Positions 46,904 through 57,810 of a DNA stretch of 64,000 bases are shown here, one piece after another (within the stretch, counting starts at the first letter, position 1; every line of letters begins with the position of its first letter). Made by a program: the position numbers and the translations under genes. This stretch comes from Cunninghamia lanceolata (taxonomy: Eukaryota; Streptophyta; Pinopsida; Cupressales; Cupressaceae), in NCBI GenBank assembly GCA_027924645.1, contig BSBN01001017.1, positions 11,496,501 through 11,560,500 on the forward strand. Direction: 5' to 3'. The notes under the pieces are model-generated. The model ran no database searches, was not told where the DNA came from, and saw only the letters and a program-made list of their open reading frames with translations.

Positions 46904-48763
46904 CTACATGAAACCAGTTCTGACTCTTGGACTTCTCAACAATTCATACAAAGGTACATTCACCTTAATTTTTCTGATCTCTTCAGACAAATAACTCATC
47001 AATTTAGAAGCATCATTAGGTTCTAATTTGCCTGCTTGAACTTTTGCTGATGCTAAAGTACTAGTGCTCTGATAATTTGCCTTTGGCAGTAAAGGATTAT
47101 TGCTTGAATGTAAATCAGGTGGTGTATTGAAATTGTTTGGAGGTGTGGAAGTAGTAAAAGGACCCTCGAGTTTGTTGTTACTTCTTAAGTTGTACGTGTG
47201 ATTTCTTTGGGACTGTTGAAACACTTGAACCTCATCTGGCTCATCTTGCACTTCATTCTCAGTTTCAAAGGGAAATTGGAATGTCTCCAATACTAAAGTT
47301 GATTCAAGATATAAACTTTCATGATAATATGACTTATCTTCTTCTATATGATCCTCTTCTTCTCTAGATGAGAAAATGAAACTCTCCAGAACCATGGCTG
47401 ACTCATACCTTAAAGGTACTATCTCATTTCCTTTAGGAATAAAGAACTCTGAGGTGGGGTTCTGTACCTCAACTTTGAAGATGTTCACTACCAAGTGAAA
47501 CTATGGACAATCAAGTTTGGTGTGAGCACTCATATTATGGATTTTGCACTAATTCCTAATTGCTACATCTGCTACTTGTATCCTAGTAGGCTGCTTGGAT
47601 TCCTGATTATTTGTATCTTCAAATGGAGAAGCCAAAGTTTCATTATTTTGCATTGTATTCCAAATTCTAGGAGGCTTAGGCTGATTTGAGTTTCTATTAT
47701 CATTTCCATGAGCCTTATTGTCTCCATTGTGACCTCTCTTATATAGTCCATGTCCTTGATTCAGATGATTATTATTTCCTTGGTTCTGATGAGTACTATT
47801 TTGAGGATTGTGAGAAGTAGAAACTATTATTCCTCATCTGAGTCACTTCAGTGGTTAACCTTCTCAAATGAGCAGTAATTTCCTTCAACTCATCTTTGTC
47901 CTCATGTGCTTTAGCTACAAAAGCATCCTATGGAGGCTGAAAGAATGATTGGCCATTGAATTGATTATCATTGACAACATTGCTTGTGTAGGGAACTATA
48001 GCACGAGTAGGAATTGTATTGTACATTGGAGTATGATGCATCAAAGCACCATTCAACTATTGCATTTGATTGGGAACTGCAGCTCCTCCAAGACTCACTA
48101 GCGGTTCATGGCCTATTTGCCGCATCTCCTAGTTTACATTCATAGCTTCTTTGTATGCTTAAGATAAATTCACCCCTGCAGGTACATGTCTCTTAACAAA
48201 CATGGAAGTTAATGGATCCAAAGAAACATAATACATTTCTAATATTGCATCATTAGTTATAGTATAAAGAGCATCTAACCTTGAATAAGCTTTTTGAAAA
48301 TGATCATTGAAAGAATTTATGAAGTCTCCTTCATTTCTTTTTATCTCTGCTAACCTATGCTACAATGATGTTGGCTCTATTGGAATTCTAAACCTAGATA
48401 GGAATGCTTCCTCCAAAATCACCAACTTGTGATGTGGTTGTTTGGCAAATTGACATACTAGCTATAAGTAGATTTTGTTAAGGTGAAAGGAAACAACCTA
48501 CATACCACATCCTCATGTGCTATCCTTTCCCTGAAGCAAGTTTCTTTGAAGATCCTTATGTGATCTTTTGCATCTTAATGTAACTGGAATTTTGGACATA
48601 TCTTGTCTGGATTCTTTGGCATGTCATGATATGCCGCAAAGGTTATAGGTGATTCCACATTAAAGAATGCCATGACAAGACCTCTAGGTGGATTTAAACT
48701 AAAGTTTGGTTAATTATGAGGATTTAAGCCAAAATTCAACAGTTTGAATGTAGCAATGTTAGG
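46904..48763 (-). pseudogene. G2 gag remnant
   Basis: An open piece at 46904-47494 covers an acidic linker before the protease (SEEIRKIKVNVPLYELL). Upstream, near 47510-47555, CKIHNMSAHTKLDC is a CX2HX4HX4C zinc motif like that of F. Further up, broken frames contain FNVESPITFAAYHDMPKNPD and other Gag fragments. The 5' end is lost at the F insertion. Confidence 0.65.
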
Positions 48764-49638
48764 TGTAGACACCCAAAATTGACTCATTATCATTAACATT
48801 CAAATATCACATTAGCTATCATCTACATTTGTCTAACACACTTGAGTAATATCCCTAACACATATATTTCTTCTATTAATTAAATAAATTTATATTTATT
48901 TAATTAATTCATTAGCCATTTCCTCTAAGCTATAATTAAACAATCTTCAATTATTTAATTATCTTCATTCTATCTATTTTTAATTAAATAAATCTTATTT
49001 ATTTAATTAAAGATTCCTTGCATAAATCCACTATCTAATTAATTAAATAAATTGTAATAATTTAATTAATTTATCTTATCATTTATCTCGTGAGCTGACA
49101 TGTGTGCCTCTTTCATTTAAAAAGATAAGTGGTACTACATCCTTTTATTTAATATCTTTCACATGTAGTACTTTTTATGTACACAAGCACACATAAGCCC
49201 TATCTTCTCTCCACTTGTCATCTTCACATTCACCTATGTCTATCCTTCAATCTTAGCCATTCACATACCCACTGAATCTCCACCGTTAATTGATTTTCGG
49301 TTGAGTTCTATATAAACACCCTTTCATTCCATATTACATCTATCCAGCATTCATATAGCATCTACATTATCATCTTGAGCATATTGAGCATTTGAGTATC
49401 CATAGCATCCATTGAGTTTTCATCACTATCATCCATCCATCATGGTAGATTTTATTTTCATAATTGTTCATTGTTGAAGAAGCAATCCACATCATAATCA
49501 AGGAATCACACAATCTAGGTGATATTGTGCTTGAATTGCATGCTTTTGGTTTCATTTAGACTAGATTTTTTGATGATGGTAGGGTTAGGTTTTCATGGCT
49601 ATGCTTGATCTTATTAACCTAATTTTTTACCTATCACA
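48764..49638 (+). repeat. 5' LTR of element F
   Basis: 875 bp running TGTAGACACCC to CTATCACA. It has a TATA box TATATAAA at 49309-49316 and three AT-only hairpins: 48877-48906 (13-bp arms), 48979-49011 (15-bp arms around CTT) and 49037-49071 (12-bp arms). The hairpins share the core TTAATTAAAT. Confidence 0.78.
49309..49316 (+). promoter_or_regulatory. TATA box of the F LTR
   Basis: CTATATAAACACC is a canonical plant TATA context, 545 bases into the LTR. Initiation about 30 bases downstream would leave some 300 bases of R-U5. Confidence 0.65.
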
Positions 49639-49641
49639 TTT

Positions 49642-49659
49642 TGGCACGCCCGGTGGGAC
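49642..49659 (+). promoter_or_regulatory. Primer-binding site of element F
   Basis: TGGCACGCCCGGTGGGAC starts three bases after the LTR. Its complement ends in GTGCCA, as a tRNA 3' end would. It is unlike the initiator-Met sites elsewhere in the window; related gypsy elements use a tRNA-Arg type, but I cannot confirm which tRNA matches. Confidence 0.7.
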
Positions 49660-51932
49660 TCACGTCCTTGATTAACTTTGTTGTTTGAAGTTATTTTTAT
49701 GAAGATCAAATTTTATGAGCGCTTACGGCAAGTTCCAGTCTCTTTTGAGCAAAAAATCATTGATGTCTGCATATCCGCGTCGCTTCTACGCTGAAATCTA
49801 CCGCCTGTAGCGTTTTCTGGATCACTTTTATACTAACAATGATCGCTTTCTGTTTGTTCTGCATCACTTTTATCCTAATAGTGGTCACTTTTGCATTTAA
49901 TTAAATCACTTTTGATCCGACAGTGATCACTTTTAGCTAATCGCATTACCTTTTGCAGAACTAGGGTTTTCAATGTATACTATTTCTTTTGCAGATCCAG
50001 GTCGCTTATGAGCTGAAACTGACTGCTTTATGCTTTTTTGCATCACTTTTGAGCCTCAACAATTCACATCTAACGCTCTCCGCATCGCTTGTGATTTGTA
50101 ATATTTCACCTATGTCAGAAATAGAGATCGCTTCTGACAGACAGTGAATCGCCTCTGGTAAACTATGTCGCTTTCAGTCTGTATAATTTGTAGTTTATTT
50201 TCTTGGCTACTAATTGGGTATTTGTGCAACATCTCATTGATTTGTCCAAGAAAAGGAGGTTATCAAACTACTAACATATTTGTTGCAGCTTCGATCAGTC
50301 CAAGACTTGTGGTTTTTCACTAAATTAGGAACATTTGGGCTTGGTGCTTAAAATGAATCATTGCTTGCATGTGATTAATTGTAACCCAAATTTAATAACA
50401 AAAGTATCCTCTCCCCTTGCCTATCAAATGGATCTTGGGTGTATGAGAGCTTGTTATTATCTTTAGAGGACCTACCTTCTTGGTGTGAGAAGGGATACGA
50501 CCCAAGCAGTAACGAGCTAAAGCCAAGTCCTTCTGAACTGCTATATAAGAAAAGTGTTTATGTCGAAAGCCACAAACAATGGGTGTTGTTGTGTTATACT
50601 GACATCCAATCTCCCCCAAAACCGTCTAAGGCGTAACCCTTGAAGGCTAGGAGACTCCATAACGGAGAGTAGCGCTACCGCACGTATAGCCACCCGAACA
50701 GATGCCCTTATTAGCAACTTTGTGTAGTAGCCAAAAACCCTCTATTTGTTGATGCAAAAGGTGGGACCTTTGAAGCAGCCCTGATTCACGTGGTTCTTAG
50801 AAGAGATAGCAGGGACAATCCTAAGGTTTGGTGAGGGGTAGGCCTTTAAGTAAACCTAGATCTTGGTATGCGTGAGAAGTGTGTGCCGTGGAGGGGAGCC
50901 GGTGCTACCAAGATCCTGATGCTATTCACTTTGAATAAGCACATCTAGGGGATTCAACAAATACAGTCCTTTCCTAGCCTAGGTTGTATAAGTTTGTGAT
51001 TGTTGTGAGTGTGAGTGACTACAATTACTATTTTCTTGTCAAAAATCACAAATCAGACATCTTTCCTGATAGACACAATTGCTTTCAAGCCTAAACTACC
51101 TGCATACAGATAGAAGAATCACTTTTAAACCACAGTTAGCCACTTTTTGCCTAAACAGAATCATTTTTGAACCACAGTTAATCACTTTTGGCATAAATAG
51201 AGTTGCTTTTAATTGACAGTCAGTCACCTCTTATTTGAATTAGATCACCTTTAAACAACAGTCTATTGCCTTTGGCATAAACTAAGTCACTTCCAATCAA
51301 TAGTAAATCACTTTTGATCCAACAGTTATCGCATGTGAACAATCAGATTGCCTCTGGTTAACACTGTAACCTGCTGATAGAATTTAAACCAGTCCACATT
51401 TGAGCTATTACTAGTCGCTTTTAGCCTTTTCTGAGTCACATATGAGCTATCACTTGTCACTTGTGGTCTAATACCAGGAAATCTTAGTGACTCAGTTGAA
51501 TTAGCCACAAATCCAGCTTGCTCAGCTTCAACATTAGCTTTTAGACTTGTCTCTAATCATTAGCAGATACTTGGACTTTGTCTCCTATTTTGAGCTTACC
51601 AATCAATCACATTTCATGAGCTTTTCATTTTTTGAGATCCCAAACCAACAAACCAAACATCAAACCAATCATTTTGATCCATCAACAAAACATCAGCTTT
51701 AGCTTTAGCAAACAACTTTTTCCCTTGAGTGTGTGAGCTATTCTCTAGGGAAAACTAGCCAACAACAAAACAACAAAGCAACCAAACCAAGCAAAACAAA
51801 TCAACAAAGCAAAGCAACCAAATAAATCAACAACCAAGCAAAACAACCAACCAACCAACCAATCAGCAAACCATCATCTTTTGGGTCTCAAAACTTTGAC
51901 AAGCTTAACTTCAAGTTTTCAACATCAATGTC
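49660..51932 (+). other. Long leader of element F with decayed TCRCTTTT repeats
   Basis: Two blocks (about 49770-50190 and 51060-51480) are built of TCACTTTT or TCGCTTTT words every 17-40 bases, often followed by a phrase like GATCC-ACAGT. Between them is a non-repetitive segment with one short ORF (50439-50636), a CTCC-ATAAC-GGAG hairpin (50655-50667) and the palindrome GTAGCGCTAC (50669-50678). CTACTAACATATTTGTTGCAG near 50268-50288 looks like an intron branch point and acceptor. The end is CAAA/CCAA-rich. Confidence 0.6.
50439..50636 (+). CDS. Short ORF in the F leader, possible ORF1 remnant
   Basis: 65 codons (MYESLLLSLEDLPSWCEKGY at the start), without repeats or skewed composition, ending TAA. 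Ogre-type elements carry an extra ORF upstream of gag, so this could be a remnant of one. No homology recognised; it could be chance. Confidence 0.25.
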   Translation: MYESLLLSLEDLPSWCEKGYDPSSNELKPSPSELLYKKSVYVESHKQWVLLCYTDIQSPPKPSKA

Positions 51933-52952
51933 ATGCCTCAAACTAGGAGTCAATATAGAGCTGAAATGGAAGCCAAATTGCAAGCTGAGATGCAACAACT
52001 TAGATCAACACCTCTTAAGGATATAATTCAATTCACGACTGGTATGCCTCCTCATATGTTTATGCCTCATGGGTATACCATTGGAGAGTCATCTTCACAA
52101 CAAGTACAACCTTCAACAGCTTTCGAGACTTTTGAAGAACAATCCCAAGAATACTTATCAGAATTTAAGGACACTCATGTGTGGGATCAAGTTAAGAGAC
52201 TTGTTCTATCTAAGCCTAATCACTACTTTTTGCAACTTGCTCACATGGGCGCTAAATTACTAAGAGATTTTGACATATCCACTATCAAAGAGCATGATCC
52301 CAACACTCCCACTATTGTTGCAAAGGGACCATCCAATATAGTCACACCATCCCCCACCATATCACAAGCTCTATCTTCCACCACATCTCTTTCATTACCT
52401 ATTGTTACTTCATTTGATCTACCACACTTGGAGCACACTTTAGAACCTTTGATCATACCAACCAATGTGCTCCCTCTCATGTCACAAAATCTAAACATTC
52501 CACCTTTCCATGTTCCTCAACATACACCTCCTCCTACCATGACCATTTCTATGCCTCAAGTAACACAAGCTATCCATGTGGCCCAAGCGCAAACACTCCA
52601 AACATCACAAACTATCCCCATATCCCATAGTGTAGAAGCCTCCCAAACTATACCAACAACACCAATAGTCCAAGCTTCATGACCATCACAACCTACCATG
52701 TCCCATATACCAACTACTAATACACTTTCCACCATCTTTACTAATCCTTCCACTACACCATATAATCCTAATGTTAGTCTTATTGATACTAGTGACCCTC
52801 CTATCATTTCTCAAGCCAATCCTACCTCTACAGTCACTTATGTTCAACAACTTGCATCCATTCCGTCACATTCTTCCAATCCTTCACACACCATCAATCC
52901 ATCTTGTGACACCCAAGGCCTGCCTATTGTCACCCAACACATGACACATACC
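51933..52952 (+). pseudogene. Element F gag, N-terminal part
   Basis: ATG 51933 (MPQTRSQYRAEMEAKLQAEM). After about 100 residues with WDQVKRLVLS it becomes Pro/Thr/Ser/Gln-rich low-complexity sequence. TGA at 52680-52682 is the only stop; the same frame continues to 52952, where H is inserted. The frame resumes at 60536 after the target duplication. Confidence 0.75.
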
Positions 52953-55568
52953 TGTAGGAGTTAAAGACAACACTGAGAGGGGGGGTGAATCAGTGTTGTG
53001 TGAATTCTTGAATCTTTTTACAAACTTTAACTTGGAGAGCACAAGGAGAGAAAGTTATTATTGAATTGTCAAACACATATGCACATAACTTTGTCAAACA
53101 CATAAACAAAACTCATGAGTAAAACATACAACTACAGAGAGAAGATCAATATGAATCAAGACACAAGAATTGCACGAGTGGAAAACCATCCAGGGGTAGA
53201 AAAACCACTCCAAAACTGCCTCACTGGCTTAAATGAAAAACTTCTTACAAATGTCTCACTGACATGTACACAGGTCTCACTGACCACAAGCCTCACTGGC
53301 ATACTGTTGTGCCTCACTGGCATTTCTCAATCAATCAGAATTAAAAATTCATGTGCAAGAAGTGATTGTTGCTCAATCTTATTTGCACCATTCAAATCAA
53401 CTCATCTGCAACATATATTTCATCATTCCAATGCTCTGATATTTTTATCCATAAATTATCTAAATCACCTGATCAGGAAAATATATCTCATTTGTAGAAT
53501 CTTCATAAAATTGTCTTCATTATTGATCTGCAACCTTTACACACACTATATGTATTCAATCTCTTCTCATCTGTATATTTCATTTCTGTCTTATAGGTCA
53601 TTCAATCAATGCACCTGTAAATTGGATGTCTTTTCACCTTTCACATTTTGCACAGTCATTTGCTCTCACTGAAGATTATTTTGTCCTTTCATCTTCTCTT
53701 TTTAATGTCTTCAAAAACAACGCATCTTATATTGTCACCTGCAAAAATAAAACAACATATATCTAATCCCCAAAACCTTTCACATTCTCCAAATTCACGA
53801 AACCAAAATCTCATTTATATTTCCTCTTAGAGATGAAAGAATAACTTTTCATTTTCCAAAATAAATAGCCCCATCTGTAAAAATTCATCTTCGGTAAATT
53901 TAATATCTTCAACAATAAATTTTAATCTACCCTTGAAAGAGAGAAATAAAATCTCTTTATAAAAATAATCAATCTCTTCTTTTGCAAATATCATTTTCAT
54001 CAAATCACCAAAAATCCCAACACATTTTTCAACCTTTCATTTTCTCTGATATTTCAACCAGTGCCCTATAAAAAAAATAAAATCTTTGAACATTTTCATC
54101 TTAAAACAAAAAACTCTGATATTCTTCCATCTGTAGGTTATTCCTGCAAGAATAAAAAATATGCAAATATATGTCATTTTTGTCTTCAAAAAAATCTCAT
54201 ATTCTTTGATATTCTTTTACAATAAATCAATCTTCAAAAATTTCTTCCAATCTGCCTTTTTCATCTTCCTCTGCATCTGTATGAAGAAATAAAGATTCCA
54301 CAAAAGAAGAATAGTTCCTCTTTTGTCTTAACTACCACAAAGAGAAAATATTTAAATCTCATAAAAAAAACTTTTCAATTGGGCAAAAATCTTCCATAAA
54401 CTTTCCCACCATCAATGCTTTGAAAAAGGTTTTGAAAATAGAAAAAATCTTTAAAAAGAATCTTAACAAAAACGCATTGTAATCTGCCCTTAGAAATAAG
54501 CTAAAATTAGCTTTGAAATCTCCTTGTTATGTGCAGTCATATACCTTTTGACGGGCACGAGCACTTCAAAGTGTGAACACGGGTTAGATGCCAAAATTTA
54601 AACTCAACTCAAATTTAAACCATGGATATTTCCCTTCACGCTCCCTCAACTTTAAATTATATCCATTGATAGGTTTTTCTTGTGCGGGCTCCTTAAATGA
54701 TGATCAGTGCAACTGGTTACCAAGTTAAAGGGGCCGGTAAGACTAACATTCAAGAGACCCTTTGATAAGTCACCTTAAGTGACTTTACCTTCTTTAGAAA
54801 GTCATCACTTCAAAAGAACAAAAAGTGCAAATGTTATAACTGTCATTGTTGGGCAAAATAGGGGTTAAACCATTAAAGTTTTTTTAACCTTTACTAGAGA
54901 CTTTTTTTGTGCCCATTCTCATATGAATGAATCATCCAATAGATGCCATTTTCTTCCAAAGAGAACTTAATGATCAATACATAAAATAATACATTGTTAT
55001 GCCAAGCTCCCCTTAATTATTCAATGCTCCACATATATTTGTGCCCCCTTCACTTTATTAAAGCATATTCAATATTTTAGGCTCTCCTTAAAGTCATTCA
55101 ATGCCATTTTATTGTATGAGAAACATGTTCCCTCATAAAGTGTTTGATGTTAATGAAATGAGCTCCCTTTTCATTTAATGAACAAACTTCATGCAACCAT
55201 ATTGACCCTTGATAGAATCTTATCATTTCAACTTTTATCGTGCTTGGAGATATATTGATTGAAGATCACATCTGTTAACATATATTTCACTACAACAACA
55301 AACAACACACAAGATAATATACTCCTGATAATGCATTCCTGCAACAACACACAAAACGATGTACTCCTGATGATGTACTCCTGCACCTCCTGATGATGCA
55401 CTCTTGCACACAAGATGATGTATTCCTAATGATGCATGAACACACATATGAAGCAAATCCTTATCTTTTGAAGGATAACCTTCTGATTAGTGACCTTTAG
55501 ATGTTTACTGAGATCAACCCAAGATCCTACAAAACCTTTTTGACATCAATGACAATCTGACACCATCA
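52953..55568 (-). repeat. 3' LTR of element H
   Basis: On the plus strand it runs TGTAGGAGTTAAAG to GACACCATCA. Terminal hairpin CAACACTGA/TCAGTGTTG at 52968-52998. One copy of the 35-bp unit that is expanded in the other LTR. CTCCTGATGATG words cluster at 55320-55440. The ORFs at 53115-53672 and 55235-55456 have no domain and recur only because the LTR is duplicated. Confidence 0.94.
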
Positions 55569-56674
55569 ATCTCCCCCTTTGTCATTGATGGCAAAACTAC
55601 CTGATGCAATTTTTCTTTCTCCCCCTTTTTGACATCTGATGACAGACTCAAAAACTATTTGCTCCCCCTGTGTTGTATACCACTGGCAATTACTGGCAAG
55701 AATAATCAACACAAACCATTGTAGTTTCCAACTCAAAATGACACAAAGACCACTATTGATAAGTCCTTTTCAAATCTTCCAGGATAGTAACAACTCAATC
55801 CTCTAATTAACTCCCCCTGAGAAAATAACTCTACTGAAAGATGTTGAAGCATGATCATAACCATTATAATCATATTGAATTATGAACACTTTGAAGACAT
55901 AAACTCCTATTAACCTTTTAACAAGTAATTGATTTATGATGATAACAATCTTGAAGCCAACATATGACAAACCTTTTGAACATTACCATCTGCTATTGCT
56001 GATTCAAAACATACCTTTAACTTCCTCTGATGAAATGCAGGATATCACCATCAATGTCATAGTTTGAAGAACTCTGTCTAAAACATATTAGTAAGGAAGA
56101 TCATCAATGAAACAAGTGAAACACTATCTCCAAATCACCTGAAAGCTTTAATACTTATGCAAAACATATGCCATAAAACATTACTCAAAAGATAGTAAAT
56201 ATGACCATCAAAATATCGTCCTGCAACCAAACAATTCTGACACCTTTTCTAACATGACAAAGAATGAAGACCATCTGAACTTTCCTCCTGTTCTGCACAA
56301 GACACCACATCTGAAACATACTGTATTATACAAGACCTACTACCTCTTGACTTTGTCATTCAAACAAACTGCATTAGTTTTCTGATAAGAGCTTCTTGAG
56401 AGCATCTCAAGCTCTTTGCCCTGACAAGCATGATCACATAGAACTCTTTGTGCAGAGAGCTTCTGAAACACCTTTTCAGCATAATGAGCCAAAGAACTCC
56501 TGAAACACTATCACATACTAAACATCAACTTTGTTAGCAACAACATAATCAACTATTTCAAAGCATGGCAAGAGTGATAGACAGACAAGATCATCATATC
56601 AAATGATCTCCTTCCTGAAACTTGGGGTTAACTGATAGAACATTTGATACCTCCCCCTTACTTCATGCTATCCA
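55569..56674 (-). other. Non-coding 3' region of H with repeated polypurine motifs
   Basis: In minus sense RGGGGGAG-type motifs occur about five times: next to the LTR (55571-55583, AAAGGGGGAGAT), near 55620, 55662, 55812 and 56652. No ORF. Such repetition upstream of the 3' LTR marks Sirevirus-type copia elements. Confidence 0.7.
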
Positions 56675-57742
56675 TTATTCAACTGATGATGTAACTTGTG
56701 CAGGATGCACAAGTTTAGATTCTGACTTCTTTTTACTTTCTTTTTGCTTCCAAACTTTCTCAGGTTCTTGCTTCTGTTTAGATTTCTTTATCCAAATCTT
56801 TTCAACCTCGTTCTTTTTCCAATCCATCAAACCAGGTAAAGTAATTCTACCAAACCTTCTACAACTATATGCTTTGTGACTAGGAGAATTACACTTGAAA
56901 CAAACAATATTAGTATTCCTGATTGAAGCAAAATGATTTCTTTTGCAATTAACTGATTTATGTCCAAATTGATTACAAGTATGACAATATCCATTAAATG
57001 AATAATTATACCTGTACATATATGCTTGTCTTGCAGGGGCATTTCTTCTAAATTTTCTCCTTTGATTATGCATTTTGTCTTCAGGGGCAGCAGTATGATA
57101 ATTTAAATCAATCTTCCTTTTAGGAGTCTGTCTGATTTTTGCACATTCTCCATTTTCATCAAATTTGAGATTCTTTTCCAACTGCTTTCTAACATCCTCA
57201 ATTTCTTTACTTAAAGAAATTCTTTCTTTTTCTAGCTTTTGACATTCAACCTTTTTAGCCTCCAACTCAGATTTTGTTTCATCAGTTATCTTCTTAGCTT
57301 TCTCAACCTTTGTCTTCAAACTGACAATCAATTTGTCTGATTCACCTGCTTGATTCTTCAAGTCTACAATCAGGTTTCTTGCCTCTTCAAGATCTAAAAC
57401 AACTTTGTCCTTGAATTCTTTCTCTTGTTTAAGCTGATCTTTTAATCTCTTGTTTTCTTTACTAAGTTGCTTAATTGTATCCAGGGCACACAGAAGCTCT
57501 CCTTTAAAATCAACCTCACAAATATCTTCATTAAATTCCTGTTCATCTTCATCATTAGTCAAGATATCTTTTCTTTCATTAAATTTAAAATTCTCAACTA
57601 CATGACCATTCTTTGTATCAATTATCAAGGGTGACAAATGCAACAAATCATTGCTGGGCACAACTGAGGCTTGTTTTACCATATTTTGATCAGCATCTTT
57701 CTTTTCTCTATTTGAGACCTTAATTCTATTCTTCTTACCCAT
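56675..57742 (-). CDS. Coiled-coil/zinc-knuckle Gag-like protein of element H (355 aa)
   Basis: Intact ORF, counted from ATG 57740-57742, 53 bases after the primer site; the longer frame upstream would need a non-ATG start. Residues 1-80 are polar and acidic; about 85-192 is a long coiled coil (QLSKENKRLKDQLKQEKEF); 205-240 is basic; two CCHC knuckles follow (C253, C256, H261, C266 and C281, C284, H289, C294); the tail is Lys/Glu-rich. It matches the C-terminal half of copia Gag without the usual N-terminal core, and nothing of pol follows. It probably binds element RNA and self-associates. The same architecture occurs in A and B, with four knuckles. Confidence 0.85.
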   Translation of the reverse strand: MGKKNRIKVSNREKKDADQNMVKQASVVPSNDLLHLSPLIIDTKNGHVVENFKFNERKDILTNDEDEQEFNEDICEVDFKGELLCALDTIKQLSKENKRLKDQLKQEKEFKDKVVLDLEEARNLIVDLKNQAGESDKLIVSLKTKVEKAKKITDETKSELEAKKVECQKLEKERISLSKEIEDVRKQLEKNLKFDENGECAKIRQTPKRKIDLNYHTAAPEDKMHNQRRKFRRNAPARQAYMYRYNYSFNGYCHTCNQFGHKSVNCKRNHFASIRNTNIVCFKCNSPSHKAYSCRRFGRITLPGLMDWKKNEVEKIWIKKSKQKQEPEKVWKQKESKKKSESKLVHPAQVTSSVE

Positions 57743-57795
57743 TGAACTCCACACACAGGACCTACCCAAGCTGATTAAGCTGCAAGAGGGAAACT

Positions 57796-57808
57796 GGCTC
57801 TGATACCA
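57796..57808 (-). promoter_or_regulatory. Primer-binding site of element H
   Basis: In minus sense TGGTATCAGAGCC, an exact initiator-Met match, two bases from the LTR end. Confidence 0.95.
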
Positions 57809-57810
57809 AT

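Larger units (their letters stand above)
42284..48763 (-). mobile_element. Element G2: Ty3/gypsy body with two RNase H domains
   Basis: In minus-strand order: gag with a CX2HX4HX4C motif, protease, an extra RNase H, RT, gypsy RNase H, zinc-binding domain, integrase. Scattered stops and frameshifts show it is dead but less decayed than G1. Its 5' end is cut by element F at 48764. The clade is that of G0 and looks close to the Tat/Athila group. Confidence 0.82.

Noticed and set aside
53115..53672. 185-codon ORF recurring partly at 57973-58635
   Set aside because: It lies within the H LTRs and is broken differently in the two copies; no domain.
55235..55456. Cys/His-rich ORF (HHQE repeats), repeated at 60185-60418
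   Set aside because: It is the reverse reading of CTCCTGATGATG repeats in the H LTR, not a metal-binding protein.
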